A stretch of 33,418 nucleotides of DNA from an uncultured Oscillospiraceae bacterium (GTDB taxonomy: Bacteria; Bacillota; Clostridia; Oscillospirales; Acutalibacteraceae), in the NCBI GenBank assembly GCA_900543525.1, contig UQRS01000013.1, forward strand, positions 1-33,418. The letters are read 5' to 3'. Below the pieces are notes generated by a model. The model saw nothing but the letters and a program-made list of their open reading frames with translations. It was not told the DNA's origin and searched no databases. The position numbers and the translations under genes are program-made. Position 1 is the stretch's first letter, and every line of letters starts with the position of its first letter. Below are positions 25,472 to 33,418 of the stretch, in pieces.

Positions 25472-26526
25472 GCTTCTTCTTCTCCGTAAAAGCCGCTTTC
25501 CGGCCGGATGTCGATCTTCCAGCCGGTCAGCCGGGCGGCAAGGCGGACGTTCTGTCCCTTGTTGCCGATCGCGAGTGAGAGCTGGCTGTCCGGCACGGTG
25601 GCACGGCAGGCCTTGGTCTCTCCCTCCTCTATCTCGACCCCGAGCACCTTGGCGGGGGAGAGCGCTTCGCTGATGAAGGCTACGGGATCGTCGGAGTAGC
25701 GGACGATGTCGATCTTCTCGCCGCCGAGCTCCTCCACAATCCGGTTGACCCGCGCGCCGCGCTGGCCGATGCAGGCGCCGACCGCGTCGATCTCGCTGTT
25801 CTCCGACCAGACGGCCATCTTGGTTCTTGAGCCGGCCTCTCTTGCGATTGCGCGCACCTGAATGGTGCCGTCATAGATTTCGGGCACCTCGTTTTCAAAG
25901 AGGCGGCGCACCAGTCCGGCGTGCGTGCGGGAGATCATGACCTTCGGGCCTTTTTCAGTCTCCTTTACATCAATGACGTAAACCTTGACGTGATCCCCTT
26001 CGGTCAGTACCTCCTCCGGCATCTGCTCGGTGCGGGGGAGGACGGCCTCATTCTTTCCGATGGTTACGGTTGCGTTGCCGGTCTTGGGATCGATCCGCTG
26101 TATCACGGCGGTGACCAGCTCTTTATCATGATCCTTGAACTCCTGCAGAACCTGGCCGCGCTCCGCCTCCCGAATGCCCTGGCGGATGACATGCTTGGCC
26201 GTCTGCGCCACGATGCGGCCGAACTGCTTGGTGTCGAGGGGAATGTCCACAAACCCGCCGGCTGCAGCAGCCGGGTCGTATTTGCGCGCCTCCTCCGGCA
26301 GAAGGTCGGTGAAGGGATCCTCAATCTCCTCCACAACGTTTTTGCGGAGGTAGACTCGCAGCTCCTGCTTGTCAAGGTCAATGTCGCAGTGCACGACGTC
26401 CCGTCCGCCATGATCCTTCTTGGCGGCGACGACGATGGCGCTTTCAATCTTTTCGGCCAGGTATTCCGCCGGGATGCCCTTCTCAGCTTCCATCAGCTTC
26501 AGCGCCTCAAAAAATTCCTTGTTCAT
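25468..26526 (-). CDS. nusA: Transcription termination/antitermination factor NusA
   Basis: 352 residues, the short Firmicutes form without C-terminal acidic repeats. It has an N-terminal RNA-polymerase-binding domain (1-130), an S1 domain (about 135-200) and two KH domains (about 205-345, including GACIGQRGARVNRI and SLAIGNKGQNVRLAARL). It regulates pausing and termination. GGAGG lies 11 bases before the ATG. It follows rimP by 50 bases. A terminator-like hairpin in the operon leader could allow NusA to limit its own synthesis. Confidence 0.97.
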   Translation of the reverse strand: MNKEFFEALKLMEAEKGIPAEYLAEKIESAIVVAAKKDHGGRDVVHCDIDLDKQELRVYLRKNVVEEIEDPFTDLLPEEARKYDPAAAAGGFVDIPLDTKQFGRIVAQTAKHVIRQGIREAERGQVLQEFKDHDKELVTAVIQRIDPKTGNATVTIGKNEAVLPRTEQMPEEVLTEGDHVKVYVIDVKETEKGPKVMISRTHAGLVRRLFENEVPEIYDGTIQVRAIAREAGSRTKMAVWSENSEIDAVGACIGQRGARVNRIVEELGGEKIDIVRYSDDPVAFISEALSPAKVLGVEIEEGETKACRATVPDSQLSLAIGNKGQNVRLAARLTGWKIDIRPESGFYGEEEA

Positions 26527-26576
26527 GATTCATTTTACCTCCAACATGCGTTATAATTCGACCTTTATAATCTCAC

Positions 26577-27029
26577 TTAAAAAATATCGTCGGCCAGTGT
26601 GACTTTGGACACGGCCGCCGCGGGAAAGCTGTGCTCTCCGTTTTCATCCTCAATCCGGATGGCTTCCCCAAAGCCGAGCAGGCGGCCGAGGAATTCCTTC
26701 TTCCCGTCCTCGGCTTTGTACAGGCGGACGCGGACCTCCTCACCCAGAAAGCGCTCGAAATGCTCCGGCCGGCTCAGCTCCCGGCCGAGACCGGGGGAGG
26801 ATACCTCAAAATAGTAGGAATCGTCAATGAAGTCGGCTTCGTCCAGGATGGGGTTCATCTCCCGCGACATGTCCTCACAGTCGTTGATGAACACCCCGCC
26901 TTCCTTATCAATAAAGATGCGCAGATAGTAGGAGGCCCCCTCCTTCACATATTTGACGTCCCAGATGGAAAGCCCCAGCCGCTTTGCCACCGGCGCGGCC
27001 AGCTCCCAGGTTTTTTCGGTAATTTTCAT
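26577..27029 (-). CDS. rimP: Ribosome maturation factor RimP
   Basis: 150 residues from the ATG at 27029 (MKITEKTWELAAPVAKRLGL). SYYLRIFIDKEGG, NPILDE and FEVSSPGLGRELSRPEHF are standard RimP segments. The protein helps assembly of the 30S subunit. The ribosome binding site is weak (AAGGG, 13 bases away). A longer frame with a GTG at 27098 is unsupported because its extra residues come from the leader hairpin. It is the first gene of the operon. Confidence 0.93.
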   Translation of the reverse strand: MKITEKTWELAAPVAKRLGLSIWDVKYVKEGASYYLRIFIDKEGGVFINDCEDMSREMNPILDEADFIDDSYYFEVSSPGLGRELSRPEHFERFLGEEVRVRLYKAEDGKKEFLGRLLGFGEAIRIEDENGEHSFPAAAVSKVTLADDIF

Positions 27030-27071
27030 CGATTGGCACAGCCCTTCGCAGTATTTGAAAAATCGTCCGGA

Positions 27072-27103
27072 TAAAAACGAAAGAGCGGGTTGCCCCACTC
27101 TTT
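27072..27103 (-). terminator. Terminator-like hairpin in the rimP-nusA operon leader (candidate attenuator)
   Basis: A 10-bp stem with one G-U pair (27080-27089 with 27094-27103) is closed by a GCAA tetraloop and followed on the minus strand by TTTTT. It begins about 20 bases after the predicted transcription start and ends before the rimP start codon. Confidence 0.7.
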
Positions 27104-27130
27104 ACCGTTCCACAATATCCAACGCTAAGC

Positions 27131-27159
27131 ATTGTAACACAGCAAACGGGAAAAAGCAA
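27131..27159 (-). promoter_or_regulatory. Promoter of the rimP-nusA-infB operon
   Basis: Minus-strand TTGCTT (-35, 27159-27154), 17-base spacer, TACAAT (-10, 27136-27131). Confidence 0.7.
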
Positions 27160-27201
27160 GTATTTTTTTCAAAATCAGGTTAAAATAGGGAGGATACAAG
27201 G

Positions 27202-27230
27202 TTGCAATTCCGGGTCAAAGATGGTAATAT
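27202..27230 (+). promoter_or_regulatory. Promoter of the gatCAB-aspS operon
   Basis: TTGCAA (-35, 27202-27207), 17-base spacer, TAATAT (-10, 27225-27230), with an overlapping TATAAT at 27228-27233. The leader is about 110 bases and has no T-box (tRNA-sensing) consensus that I can find. Confidence 0.6.
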
Positions 27231-27344
27231 AATACATTATAAAATGCGCGAGGTATCGAATCGGTTATTTTCCGCCCGATGGGAAGAGCGGCTTTGGCCG
27301 GACCTTTTCGGGCGTTTATAAAGACAGGAGGTTTAGGAGAAAAC

Positions 27345-27623
27345 ATGTTTGATGTAAAACAGACCGCTCATCTGGCGGAGCTTTCCAAGCTGAGCTTTAC
27401 GGAAGAGGAGCTGAACCGCATCACCCGTGAAATGGACGAGATTGTTGCTCTGATGGACACGGTGGCGGACTTTTCGGCCGAGGGCGACGGCTTTGTAAAT
27501 GACGCAGTCGTTTTTGCCGATCTGCGCAAGGACGAGGTGCAGCCCTCCTTCCCGCGGGAGGAGATTCTGCAAAACGGGAAGGAAAACAACGGCACCGCTT
27601 TTATTGTGCCCAAGGTTGTATAG
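27345..27623 (+). CDS. gatC: Asp-tRNA(Asn)/Glu-tRNA(Gln) amidotransferase subunit C
   Basis: 92 residues from the ATG at 27345 (MFDVKQTAHLAELSKLSFTE), with AGGAG just upstream. The longer frame from 27279 is leader sequence. LSFTEEELNRITREMDEIV and a C-terminal LRKDEVQPSF match GatC, the small subunit that clamps GatA and GatB together. First gene of the operon; gatA follows after 79 bases. Confidence 0.93.
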   Translation: MFDVKQTAHLAELSKLSFTEEELNRITREMDEIVALMDTVADFSAEGDGFVNDAVVFADLRKDEVQPSFPREEILQNGKENNGTAFIVPKVV

Positions 27624-27702
27624 GATTTTGCCCGACGCGTCTTTTTGAACTTGAAATATCAACCGGCGAAAAGTTTTTCGCCGCGGAAAGGACAGAAAAT
27701 CT

Positions 27703-29151
27703 ATGGAGCTGAACAAAGCAACGGTCGCGGAGCTGTCGGCGTGCCTGCAGAAGCGGGAGCTTTCCTCCGAGGAGCTGACAGCGGCCTACCTCGACCGGAT
27801 TGAAGCAGTCGACGGCTGTATCGGGAGCTATATCACCGTCTGCCCGGAGCAGGCGAGGGAGGCGGCAAAGGCCGCCGACGCCCGCCTCGCAAAGGGGGAG
27901 GGCGGCGCGCTCTGCGGCATTCCGCTGAATATCAAGGATAACATCTGCACGAAAGGGGTCCGCACCACCTGCGGCTCCAAAATGCTGGAGGATTTTGTTC
28001 CCCCGTATAACGCCACTGTAATGGAGAAGCTGTCGGCCGCCGGTACGGTCATGCTGGGCAAGGGCAATATGGATGAATTTGCCATGGGCAGCACCTGCCA
28101 GACCTCCTATTTCGGCGGGGCGAAGAATCCGTATAATACCGAGCATGTGCCGGGCGGCTCTTCGGGCGGCGGCGCGGCTTCGGTCGCGGCCGGCCTTTGC
28201 GCGGCGGCGCTCGGCTCGGATACCGGCGGCTCCATCCGCCAGCCGGCCGCCTTCTGCGGCGTGACCGGGCTGAAGCCCACCTACGGCGCGGTTTCCCGGT
28301 ACGGACTGGTGGCCTTCGCCTCCTCCCTCGACCAGATCGGGCCGATCGCCCGCTCGGCCGAGGACTGCGCTTTGCTGCTTTCGGCCATCGCGGGTAAGGA
28401 TTCGAACGACGGCACCATGAAGGCGGCCGAAAACAACTACACCTCCAAAATCGGCGCGTCGCTGAAAGGGATGACCATTGGCCTGCCGAAGGAGTTCTTC
28501 GGCGAGGGCTGTGAGGATGAGGTCAAAGCGCTGGTGCTCTCCGCCGCCCGCCGGTATGAGGAGATGGGCTGCACGATCAAGGAGGTTTCCCTCCCCAGTC
28601 TGAAATATGCCGTGGCGGCCTACTACCTCATCAGCTCGGCCGAGGCGGCGAGCAACCTCTCCCGCTATGACGGCATCAAGTTCGGCTATCGCTCGCAAAA
28701 CGGCGATTCGTATGAAGAACTGATCAAAAACACTCGGCGCGAGGGCTTCGGGGCGGAGGTCAAGCGCCGCATCATGTTGGGCAACTATGCTCTGTCGAGC
28801 GGCTACTACGACGCCTATTATAAAAAAGCGGTACAGATCCGCGGCCAGCTCCGGGACGAGTATGCCGGAATTTTCGACGCCTGCGACATGATCCTGACGC
28901 CGACCGCACCGTCGGCCGCCTATCGGATCGGGCAGCAGGATCAAAGTCCGGTTGAGCTGTATGTCGGCGACATCTGCACCGTGACGGTCAACATCGCCGG
29001 CCTGCCGGCCATTTCGACCCCCTGTGGCTACACGGCCGAAGGCCTCCCGGTCGGGATGAGTCTGATCGGCCGCGCGTTTGACGAAGCGACCATCATCGGT
29101 GCGGCCGACGCCTTTGAGCGCGGCTTTGAGCGGAAGGAGGCTGCGGTATAA
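27703..29151 (+). CDS. gatA: Asp-tRNA(Asn)/Glu-tRNA(Gln) amidotransferase subunit A
   Basis: 482 residues, full length. The amidase Ser-cisSer-Lys triad is present as Lys78 (GIPLNIKDN), Ser153 (GGSSGGG) and Ser177 (GSDTGGSIRQP). The subunit releases ammonia from glutamine and passes it to GatB. The gap before it contains a CGGCGAAAA/TTTTCGCCG hairpin (27665-27684) without a T-tail, perhaps an RNA-stability element. Its stop overlaps the gatB start by one base (TAATG). Confidence 0.97.
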   Translation: MELNKATVAELSACLQKRELSSEELTAAYLDRIEAVDGCIGSYITVCPEQAREAAKAADARLAKGEGGALCGIPLNIKDNICTKGVRTTCGSKMLEDFVPPYNATVMEKLSAAGTVMLGKGNMDEFAMGSTCQTSYFGGAKNPYNTEHVPGGSSGGGAASVAAGLCAAALGSDTGGSIRQPAAFCGVTGLKPTYGAVSRYGLVAFASSLDQIGPIARSAEDCALLLSAIAGKDSNDGTMKAAENNYTSKIGASLKGMTIGLPKEFFGEGCEDEVKALVLSAARRYEEMGCTIKEVSLPSLKYAVAAYYLISSAEAASNLSRYDGIKFGYRSQNGDSYEELIKNTRREGFGAEVKRRIMLGNYALSSGYYDAYYKKAVQIRGQLRDEYAGIFDACDMILTPTAPSAAYRIGQQDQSPVELYVGDICTVTVNIAGLPAISTPCGYTAEGLPVGMSLIGRAFDEATIIGAADAFERGFERKEAAV

Positions 29152-30572
29152 TGAACTACACAACCGTAATCGGATTGGAAATCCACGCCGAAATGCTGAC
29201 AAAATCCAAGGTGTTCTGTACCTGCTCGGCCGCCTTCGGCGGGGAGGAGAACACCCGCGTCTGCCCCCGCTGCTCCGGCCTGCCGGGGACGCTGCCGGTC
29301 TTTAACCAGAACGCCGCCGAGCTGGCGGTGCGCGCCGGCCTCGCCCTCGGGTGCGAGATCAACCGGTACAGCGCCTTTGACCGGAAGAACTATTTTTACC
29401 CCGACCTGCCCAAGGCCTATCAGATCACCCAGTTTGACAAGCCGATCTGCACAAACGGCAGCGTCGACATCGGAACCAAGGTCATCCGCATCAACCGCAT
29501 CCATATTGAGGAGGATGCCGGCAAGCTGGTGCACGACGACTTTGAGGGGGTTTCGATGGCCGACTACAACCGCTGCGGCGTCCCGCTGATCGAGATTGTG
29601 ACCGAGCCCGACCTCTCCTCGGCCGAGGACGCGCGCGCTTTGGTGGAGGAGATTGCCCTCCGCCTGAAGTACGCGGGGGTCTGCGACGCGCGGATGGAGC
29701 AGGGCTCCCTGCGCTGCGACGTCAACATTTCCCTGATGCCGGAGGGGGCGACCGAGTTCGGCACAAGAACCGAGATCAAGAACCTCAACTCCCTAAAATC
29801 CATCGTCCGCGCGATCGAGTATGAGCGAAGCCGTCAGGCCGAGCTGCTCGACAAGGGCGGACGGGTCATTCAGCAGACCCTGCATTTCAACGAAAATCAC
29901 GGAACGACCAAGCCCCTCCGCTCGAAGGAGGAGGCACACGACTACCGCTACTTCCCCGAGCCGGACATCCCGCCGGTGCTGCTGGCGGAGGAGGATGTCG
30001 CCCGCATCACGGCCGAAATGCCCGAGATGCCGGCCGCACGAAAGGCTCGCTACACCGAGCAGTACGGCCTGCCGGAGGCAGACGCCAACCTCCTCGTGCA
30101 CGATAAGCCGCTGTCCGACTTTTATGACGCGGCGGTCGCGGTCTACCCGGCCTATAAGCCGATCGCCAACATGGTGATTGTCGAGCTGCTCCGCCGGCTG
30201 AACGACGCCGCCATTTCGGCCGAGGCGTTGAAGTTTGCGCCGGACGACCTCGCCACGCTGGTAAAGCTCACCGACGACGGCAAGGTGAGCAAGAACGCCG
30301 CGAAGGAGGTTCTGCGCTATCTGTTTGAAGAGGGCGGCCATCCGGAGGAGATTGCCAAGGCCCGCGGCCTGATTATGGAAAATGATACCGGCGCGGTTGA
30401 CGCCGTGATCGACGAGGTTTTGGCCGAAAATGCCAAGGCGGTCGCCGAGTTTAAAGAGGGCAGCCAGAAGGTCTTTGGCTTTTTGATGGGTCAGTGTGCC
30501 AGAAAGCTGGGCAAATCGGCCAACCCGCAGGTTGTCCGCCAGCGGCTGACCGAAAAGCTTCAAAATATCTAA
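29151..30572 (+). CDS. gatB: Asp-tRNA(Asn)/Glu-tRNA(Gln) amidotransferase subunit B
   Basis: 473 residues. GLEIHAEM near the start, Cys23-x-Cys25 with Cys38-x2-Cys41 (a zinc site), DYNRCGVPLIEIVTEPD and DYRYFPEPDIPP are GatB hallmarks. The C-terminal YqeY-like helical tail ends in KLGKSANPQVVRQRL. It activates the mischarged aminoacyl-tRNA and amidates it. It is coupled to gatA and followed 21 bases later by aspS. Confidence 0.97.
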   Translation: MNYTTVIGLEIHAEMLTKSKVFCTCSAAFGGEENTRVCPRCSGLPGTLPVFNQNAAELAVRAGLALGCEINRYSAFDRKNYFYPDLPKAYQITQFDKPICTNGSVDIGTKVIRINRIHIEEDAGKLVHDDFEGVSMADYNRCGVPLIEIVTEPDLSSAEDARALVEEIALRLKYAGVCDARMEQGSLRCDVNISLMPEGATEFGTRTEIKNLNSLKSIVRAIEYERSRQAELLDKGGRVIQQTLHFNENHGTTKPLRSKEEAHDYRYFPEPDIPPVLLAEEDVARITAEMPEMPAARKARYTEQYGLPEADANLLVHDKPLSDFYDAAVAVYPAYKPIANMVIVELLRRLNDAAISAEALKFAPDDLATLVKLTDDGKVSKNAAKEVLRYLFEEGGHPEEIAKARGLIMENDTGAVDAVIDEVLAENAKAVAEFKEGSQKVFGFLMGQCARKLGKSANPQVVRQRLTEKLQNI

Positions 30573-30593
30573 TCGGAAGATGAGGGATTGTTG

Positions 30594-31901
30594 ATGAAAA
30601 AAATCGACGGAACGCACACCCTGCCGGAGATTGATCTGGACACTGTGAAGGCGCATATCGGGCAGGAAATTTCCTTTTCGGCCTGCGTGCATAAGATAAA
30701 GAATATGGGCGGCTTCGCCTTTGTCATGCTCCGCACCGGGCGGTATGTTTTTCAGTCCACCTTTGGTGAGGGGACGAAGGGCGACCTTTCCGATTTGAAG
30801 GAAGGCTGCTACATCACCGTGACCGGCACCGTGCGGGAGGAGCCGCGCGCCATCGGCGGGGTGGAGATTGTGCTGGATCATTTCGAGCTGCTCTCCAGAC
30901 CGAAGGAGGAGTATCCCCTCCACGTCTCGGCAAGGCAGCTCGGCTGCTCGATCGACGCCAACCTGAAATACCGCAGCACCGCGCTGCGCAACCCGCGGGA
31001 GCGGGCCATCTTCAAAATCGCGGAGGGCGTCTGCGGCGGCTTCCGGGAGTTTATGATTCAAAACGGCTTTACCGAGATTCACACCCCCAAAATCGTCGCC
31101 CACGGCGCCGAGGGCGGTGCGAATATCTTCAAGCTGAAGTATTTTGATAAGGACGTCTACCTCTCCCAGAGTCCGCAGTTTTATAAGCAGACCTGCGTGG
31201 CCGTCTTTGACCGCGTGTTCGAGATCGCGCCGGTCTATCGGGCGGAGAAGCACAACTCTCCCCGCCATTTGAATGAGTACATCGGCCTGGATTTTGAGAT
31301 GGGCTTTATTCAGGATATGTACGACGTGATGGAGATGGAGACCGCCATGCTGCGGCATGTGATGGCCTATCTGGAGAAGAACTATGCCCACGAGCTGAAG
31401 ATCACCGGCGCCGTTGTGCCGAAGATTGATACCATTCCCTCCCTGACGTTTTTGGAGGCGATCGAGCTTTGCGGCGGCAACACCAAAAAGCACGATCTCG
31501 ACCCGGCGGATGAGACGAAGGTGTGCGAGCTGGTCAAGGAGAAAACCGGCAGCGAGTTCGTTTTCATCACCCATTTTCCGGCGGCCAAGCGCCCCTTCTA
31601 TGCCATGGATAACCGGGAGGACAGCCGCGTAGCCGAAAGCTTCGACCTGCTCTTCCGCGGACTGGAGATTACGACCGGCGGTCAGCGTATCCACGACTAT
31701 GACGAGCAGGTGGCCAAGATGGAGCGGATGAAGCTGAATCCGGCCGATTTCGAGAGCTTTTTGCAGATTCACAAATACGGCATGCCGCCGCACGGCGGTC
31801 TCGGCATCGGGCTGGAGCGGGTCGTCATGCAGCTGATCGGCCTGCCGAACGTGCGGTACGCCAGCCTCTTCCCGCGGGACATCACCCATGTCGAGCCGTA
31901 A
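30594..31901 (+). CDS. aspS: Archaeal-type aspartyl-tRNA synthetase, probably non-discriminating
   Basis: 435 residues from the ATG at 30594; two TTG codons just upstream are less likely, as GAGGG fits the ATG. At this length it lacks the large inserted domain of the bacterial AspRS. Motif 2 (YRAEKHNSPRHLNEY), GLDFEMGFI, GMPPHGGLGIGLERV and the terminal FPRDITHVEP match archaeal/eukaryotic-type AspRS rather than AsnRS. In the anticodon-binding domain, His33 (ACVHKIKNMGG) aligns, from memory, with the position that is His in tRNA-Asn-accepting enzymes and Trp in strict ones. Placement right after gatCAB suggests that it makes Asp-tRNA(Asn), which GatCAB then amidates to Asn-tRNA(Asn). Confidence 0.88.
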   Translation: MKKIDGTHTLPEIDLDTVKAHIGQEISFSACVHKIKNMGGFAFVMLRTGRYVFQSTFGEGTKGDLSDLKEGCYITVTGTVREEPRAIGGVEIVLDHFELLSRPKEEYPLHVSARQLGCSIDANLKYRSTALRNPRERAIFKIAEGVCGGFREFMIQNGFTEIHTPKIVAHGAEGGANIFKLKYFDKDVYLSQSPQFYKQTCVAVFDRVFEIAPVYRAEKHNSPRHLNEYIGLDFEMGFIQDMYDVMEMETAMLRHVMAYLEKNYAHELKITGAVVPKIDTIPSLTFLEAIELCGGNTKKHDLDPADETKVCELVKEKTGSEFVFITHFPAAKRPFYAMDNREDSRVAESFDLLFRGLEITTGGQRIHDYDEQVAKMERMKLNPADFESFLQIHKYGMPPHGGLGIGLERVVMQLIGLPNVRYASLFPRDITHVEP

Positions 31902-32542
31902 GGCGCAGCCGGACTTTCTTTTTGGCAGAGCGCCGGGGGAGGGGCGGGATGCTCGTCGAGCCTTCGCCGGGGTGCATGATGTCACCACCGGCGGGAAGTG
32001 AGCACATTTTCCGGCGGTTACAATCGCTGCCATTGCTTTTGATGAAAGCCTTTCCGCCCCCGAGAAAACCGCACCTGCCCTTGTTCAGTGATGACACAGT
32101 TAAATGCAAAAAACCGGGATTTCCCCGCGGCGGCGGGGGAGTCCCGGTTTTTGTTCTGCCATAAAAGATTTTTCACGGCGAAACCTCGCTATGCTGTGCA
32201 TGGCAATCGGAATTCATGGCGGCAAAAAATACCCGACGCCGGGGGGGATCGCAGCCTTATGCATCGGAGGGCGGTATAGACAACGCAGACCGCTTGCCGT
32301 GTGCAAAAGACCGGCTTTTTCGTATCCGGCGGCAGGACAACTGCTCTTCATATTCCCGGAAAGTGTCGCAGATACGATGGGATAACCGCAGCCTGTGCAT
32401 TCTGACACGTCTTTAACGCCTTATATAAGAGATGCGTACATTCTCTACGCAAAAATGAGACAGGGTGTAATCCGGGACACAGCATGGTGTGAAATCCGAC
32501 CTCTGTATGTGCGCTGAGGCTTCGGTTTCTATTTGCAGATAA
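31902..32542. other. Intergenic stretch without a recognisable gene
   Basis: About 640 bases. It contains the operon terminator at 32108-32152 and a weak GCGTA/TACGC hairpin near 32434-32450. Short open frames on both strands have no family resemblance or ribosome binding site. The 3' part is where the signal-peptide coding region of the next gene should be. Confidence 0.6.
32108..32152 (+). terminator. Terminator of the gatCAB-aspS operon
   Basis: An outer AAAACCGGGA/TCCCGGTTTT stem encloses an inner CCCCGC/GCGGGG stem, followed by the T-run of the outer arm and TTGTTC. It lies about 205 bases after the aspS stop. Confidence 0.85.
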
Positions 32543-33418
32543 CCGCGCACTGAGATTGAGTCGGAAAATGAGGTTTGGACCGAGGGCGATTTTCAGTATG
32601 ATCTTGTGAGCGGCGCAGCGCGTATCGTGAAATACGCAGGCAGGCGCGGAGACGATGTTGTTGTCACTGTGCCGGAGGTAATCGGCGGTTATACAGTAAA
32701 ACATATCGGCTCGTACGCTTTTTCAGGTCAGTTTACAGGGGATCAGCCTTCCTACCTGAAAAGAGTTATTCTGCCGGATACGATTGAATCTATAGGGGGT
32801 AGTGCTTTTTTTGAAGTAGGCGGCGGAATCAATTTGCCGGCTAACTTAAAATATATTGCGCCTGGTGCATTTTACGGCGCTACCATATATCTTGAGTGCG
32901 AGTTTAAGTCGGAATATGATCCTATCCTTGTCTTTCCGGAAAAACTGCAATATATTGGTTATCACGCATTTGCCTGCAGTAGAATTTACGTTCATCCTAA
33001 AGTATCCTCAACCGGACAAAGCAGCCAACCGTTTCTTATGTCTGTCACGGAAAGTATGCGGTTTGGTCAGGAAATTGTTTATATAAATCCGGAAGCATTT
33101 GTGCCGTTTCAGGTCGACTTTGGAAATGAAATAGAGTATTTGGTGACCTATAAAGGAACGGCGGCGGACGGGTATTTTGATAATTTTGAGCATGATAGCC
33201 TCGGTTTTTCTTATTACCGCAAGGGCGACGTAAATCACGACGGCAATATTACGGTATCGGATGTGGTTGCACTTCGGACGGCGATTGTAGATGACGACGA
33301 AAAGATTGAATTGGATATAACTGATTTAGATGAAGACGGTGCTGCTACAGTTTCCGATGTAATTGCTTTACGGGATAAAATTGTACAACTTGTGACCTAT
33401 ACCCCCGAATTGGAGAAA
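32543..33418 (+). pseudogene. BspA-like leucine-rich-repeat protein with dockerin, 5' end missing, runs off window
   Basis: An open frame of 292 codons starts after a TAA at 32540-32542 and continues past the window end. It starts with EVWTEGDFQYDLVSGAARIV, which normally follows directly after a signal peptide. LRR_5-type repeats follow (VTVPEVIGGYTVKHIGSYAF, LKRVILPDTIESIGGSAFF, LQYIGYHAF). A dockerin lies at 33224-33388 with GDVNHDGNITVSDVVALR and a second TVSDVIALR repeat. There is no ATG, ribosome binding site or signal peptide in frame; the first possible start is a GTG at 32606. Codon use is clearly AT-richer than in the rest of the window. It is probably a truncated or recombined surface protein, attached to the same cohesins as the glycosidases if expressed. 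Confidence 0.75.

Noticed and set aside
27231..27344. Possible T-box riboswitch before gatC
   Set aside because: The leader is too short and lacks the conserved T-box antiterminator sequence; only a weak CGCCCG/CGGGCG pairing is present.
32104..32385. Plus-strand frame of 93 codons after the gat operon terminator
   Set aside because: It starts inside the terminator hairpin, has no ribosome binding site and no recognisable fold.

Overview
The window looks like a GC-rich gut Clostridia chromosome, probably Oscillospiraceae/Ruminococcaceae-like. The reasons are the Firmicutes order rimP-nusA-rnpM-L7Ae-infB-rbfA-nrnA-truB-ribF, a gatCAB operon ending in an archaeal-type aspartyl-tRNA synthetase, AGGAGG ribosome binding sites with some TTG starts, and four proteins carrying type-I-like dockerins (cellulosome-style assembly tags). 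No tRNA, rRNA, CRISPR array or insertion sequence was recognised.

Left edge (1-929): the minus strand carries a broken piece of a large HExxH metallopeptidase-containing protein of the kind found in phages and integrative elements, followed by a clean intrinsic terminator that belongs to the next gene.

Glycan region (930-16965): three very large secreted dockerin enzymes are encoded here. They are a GH92 mannosidase-type enzyme split by a one-base frameshift, a GH31 alpha-glycosidase with a PA14 insertion, and a GH97 alpha-glycosidase. Between them lie a LacI-type regulator divergent from the GH31 gene, an iron-containing alcohol dehydrogenase, and an AraC-type regulator divergent from the GH97 gene. 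The enzymes are probably secreted, attached through dockerins to an unseen cohesin scaffold, and used to trim alpha-linked glycans. A beta-sandwich-like module occurs three times in the GH92 protein and once in the GH31 protein. No scaffoldin, sugar transporter or sugar kinase lies in the window.

Middle (16999-27159): a DMT-type transporter, a DegV protein, and the long minus-strand translation/ribosome-maturation operon ribF-truB-nrnA-rbfA-infB-L7Ae-rnpM-nusA-rimP. Several junctions overlap or nearly touch. The operon promoter is followed about 20 bases later by a terminator-like hairpin ahead of rimP, suggesting attenuation.

Right (27202-33418): a plus-strand operon gatC-gatA-gatB-aspS, which can make amidated Asn-tRNA (and Gln-tRNA) by the indirect route, ends in a strong terminator. 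After about 640 bases without a recognisable gene, an AT-richer leucine-rich-repeat plus dockerin protein begins without a start codon or signal peptide and runs off the window end.
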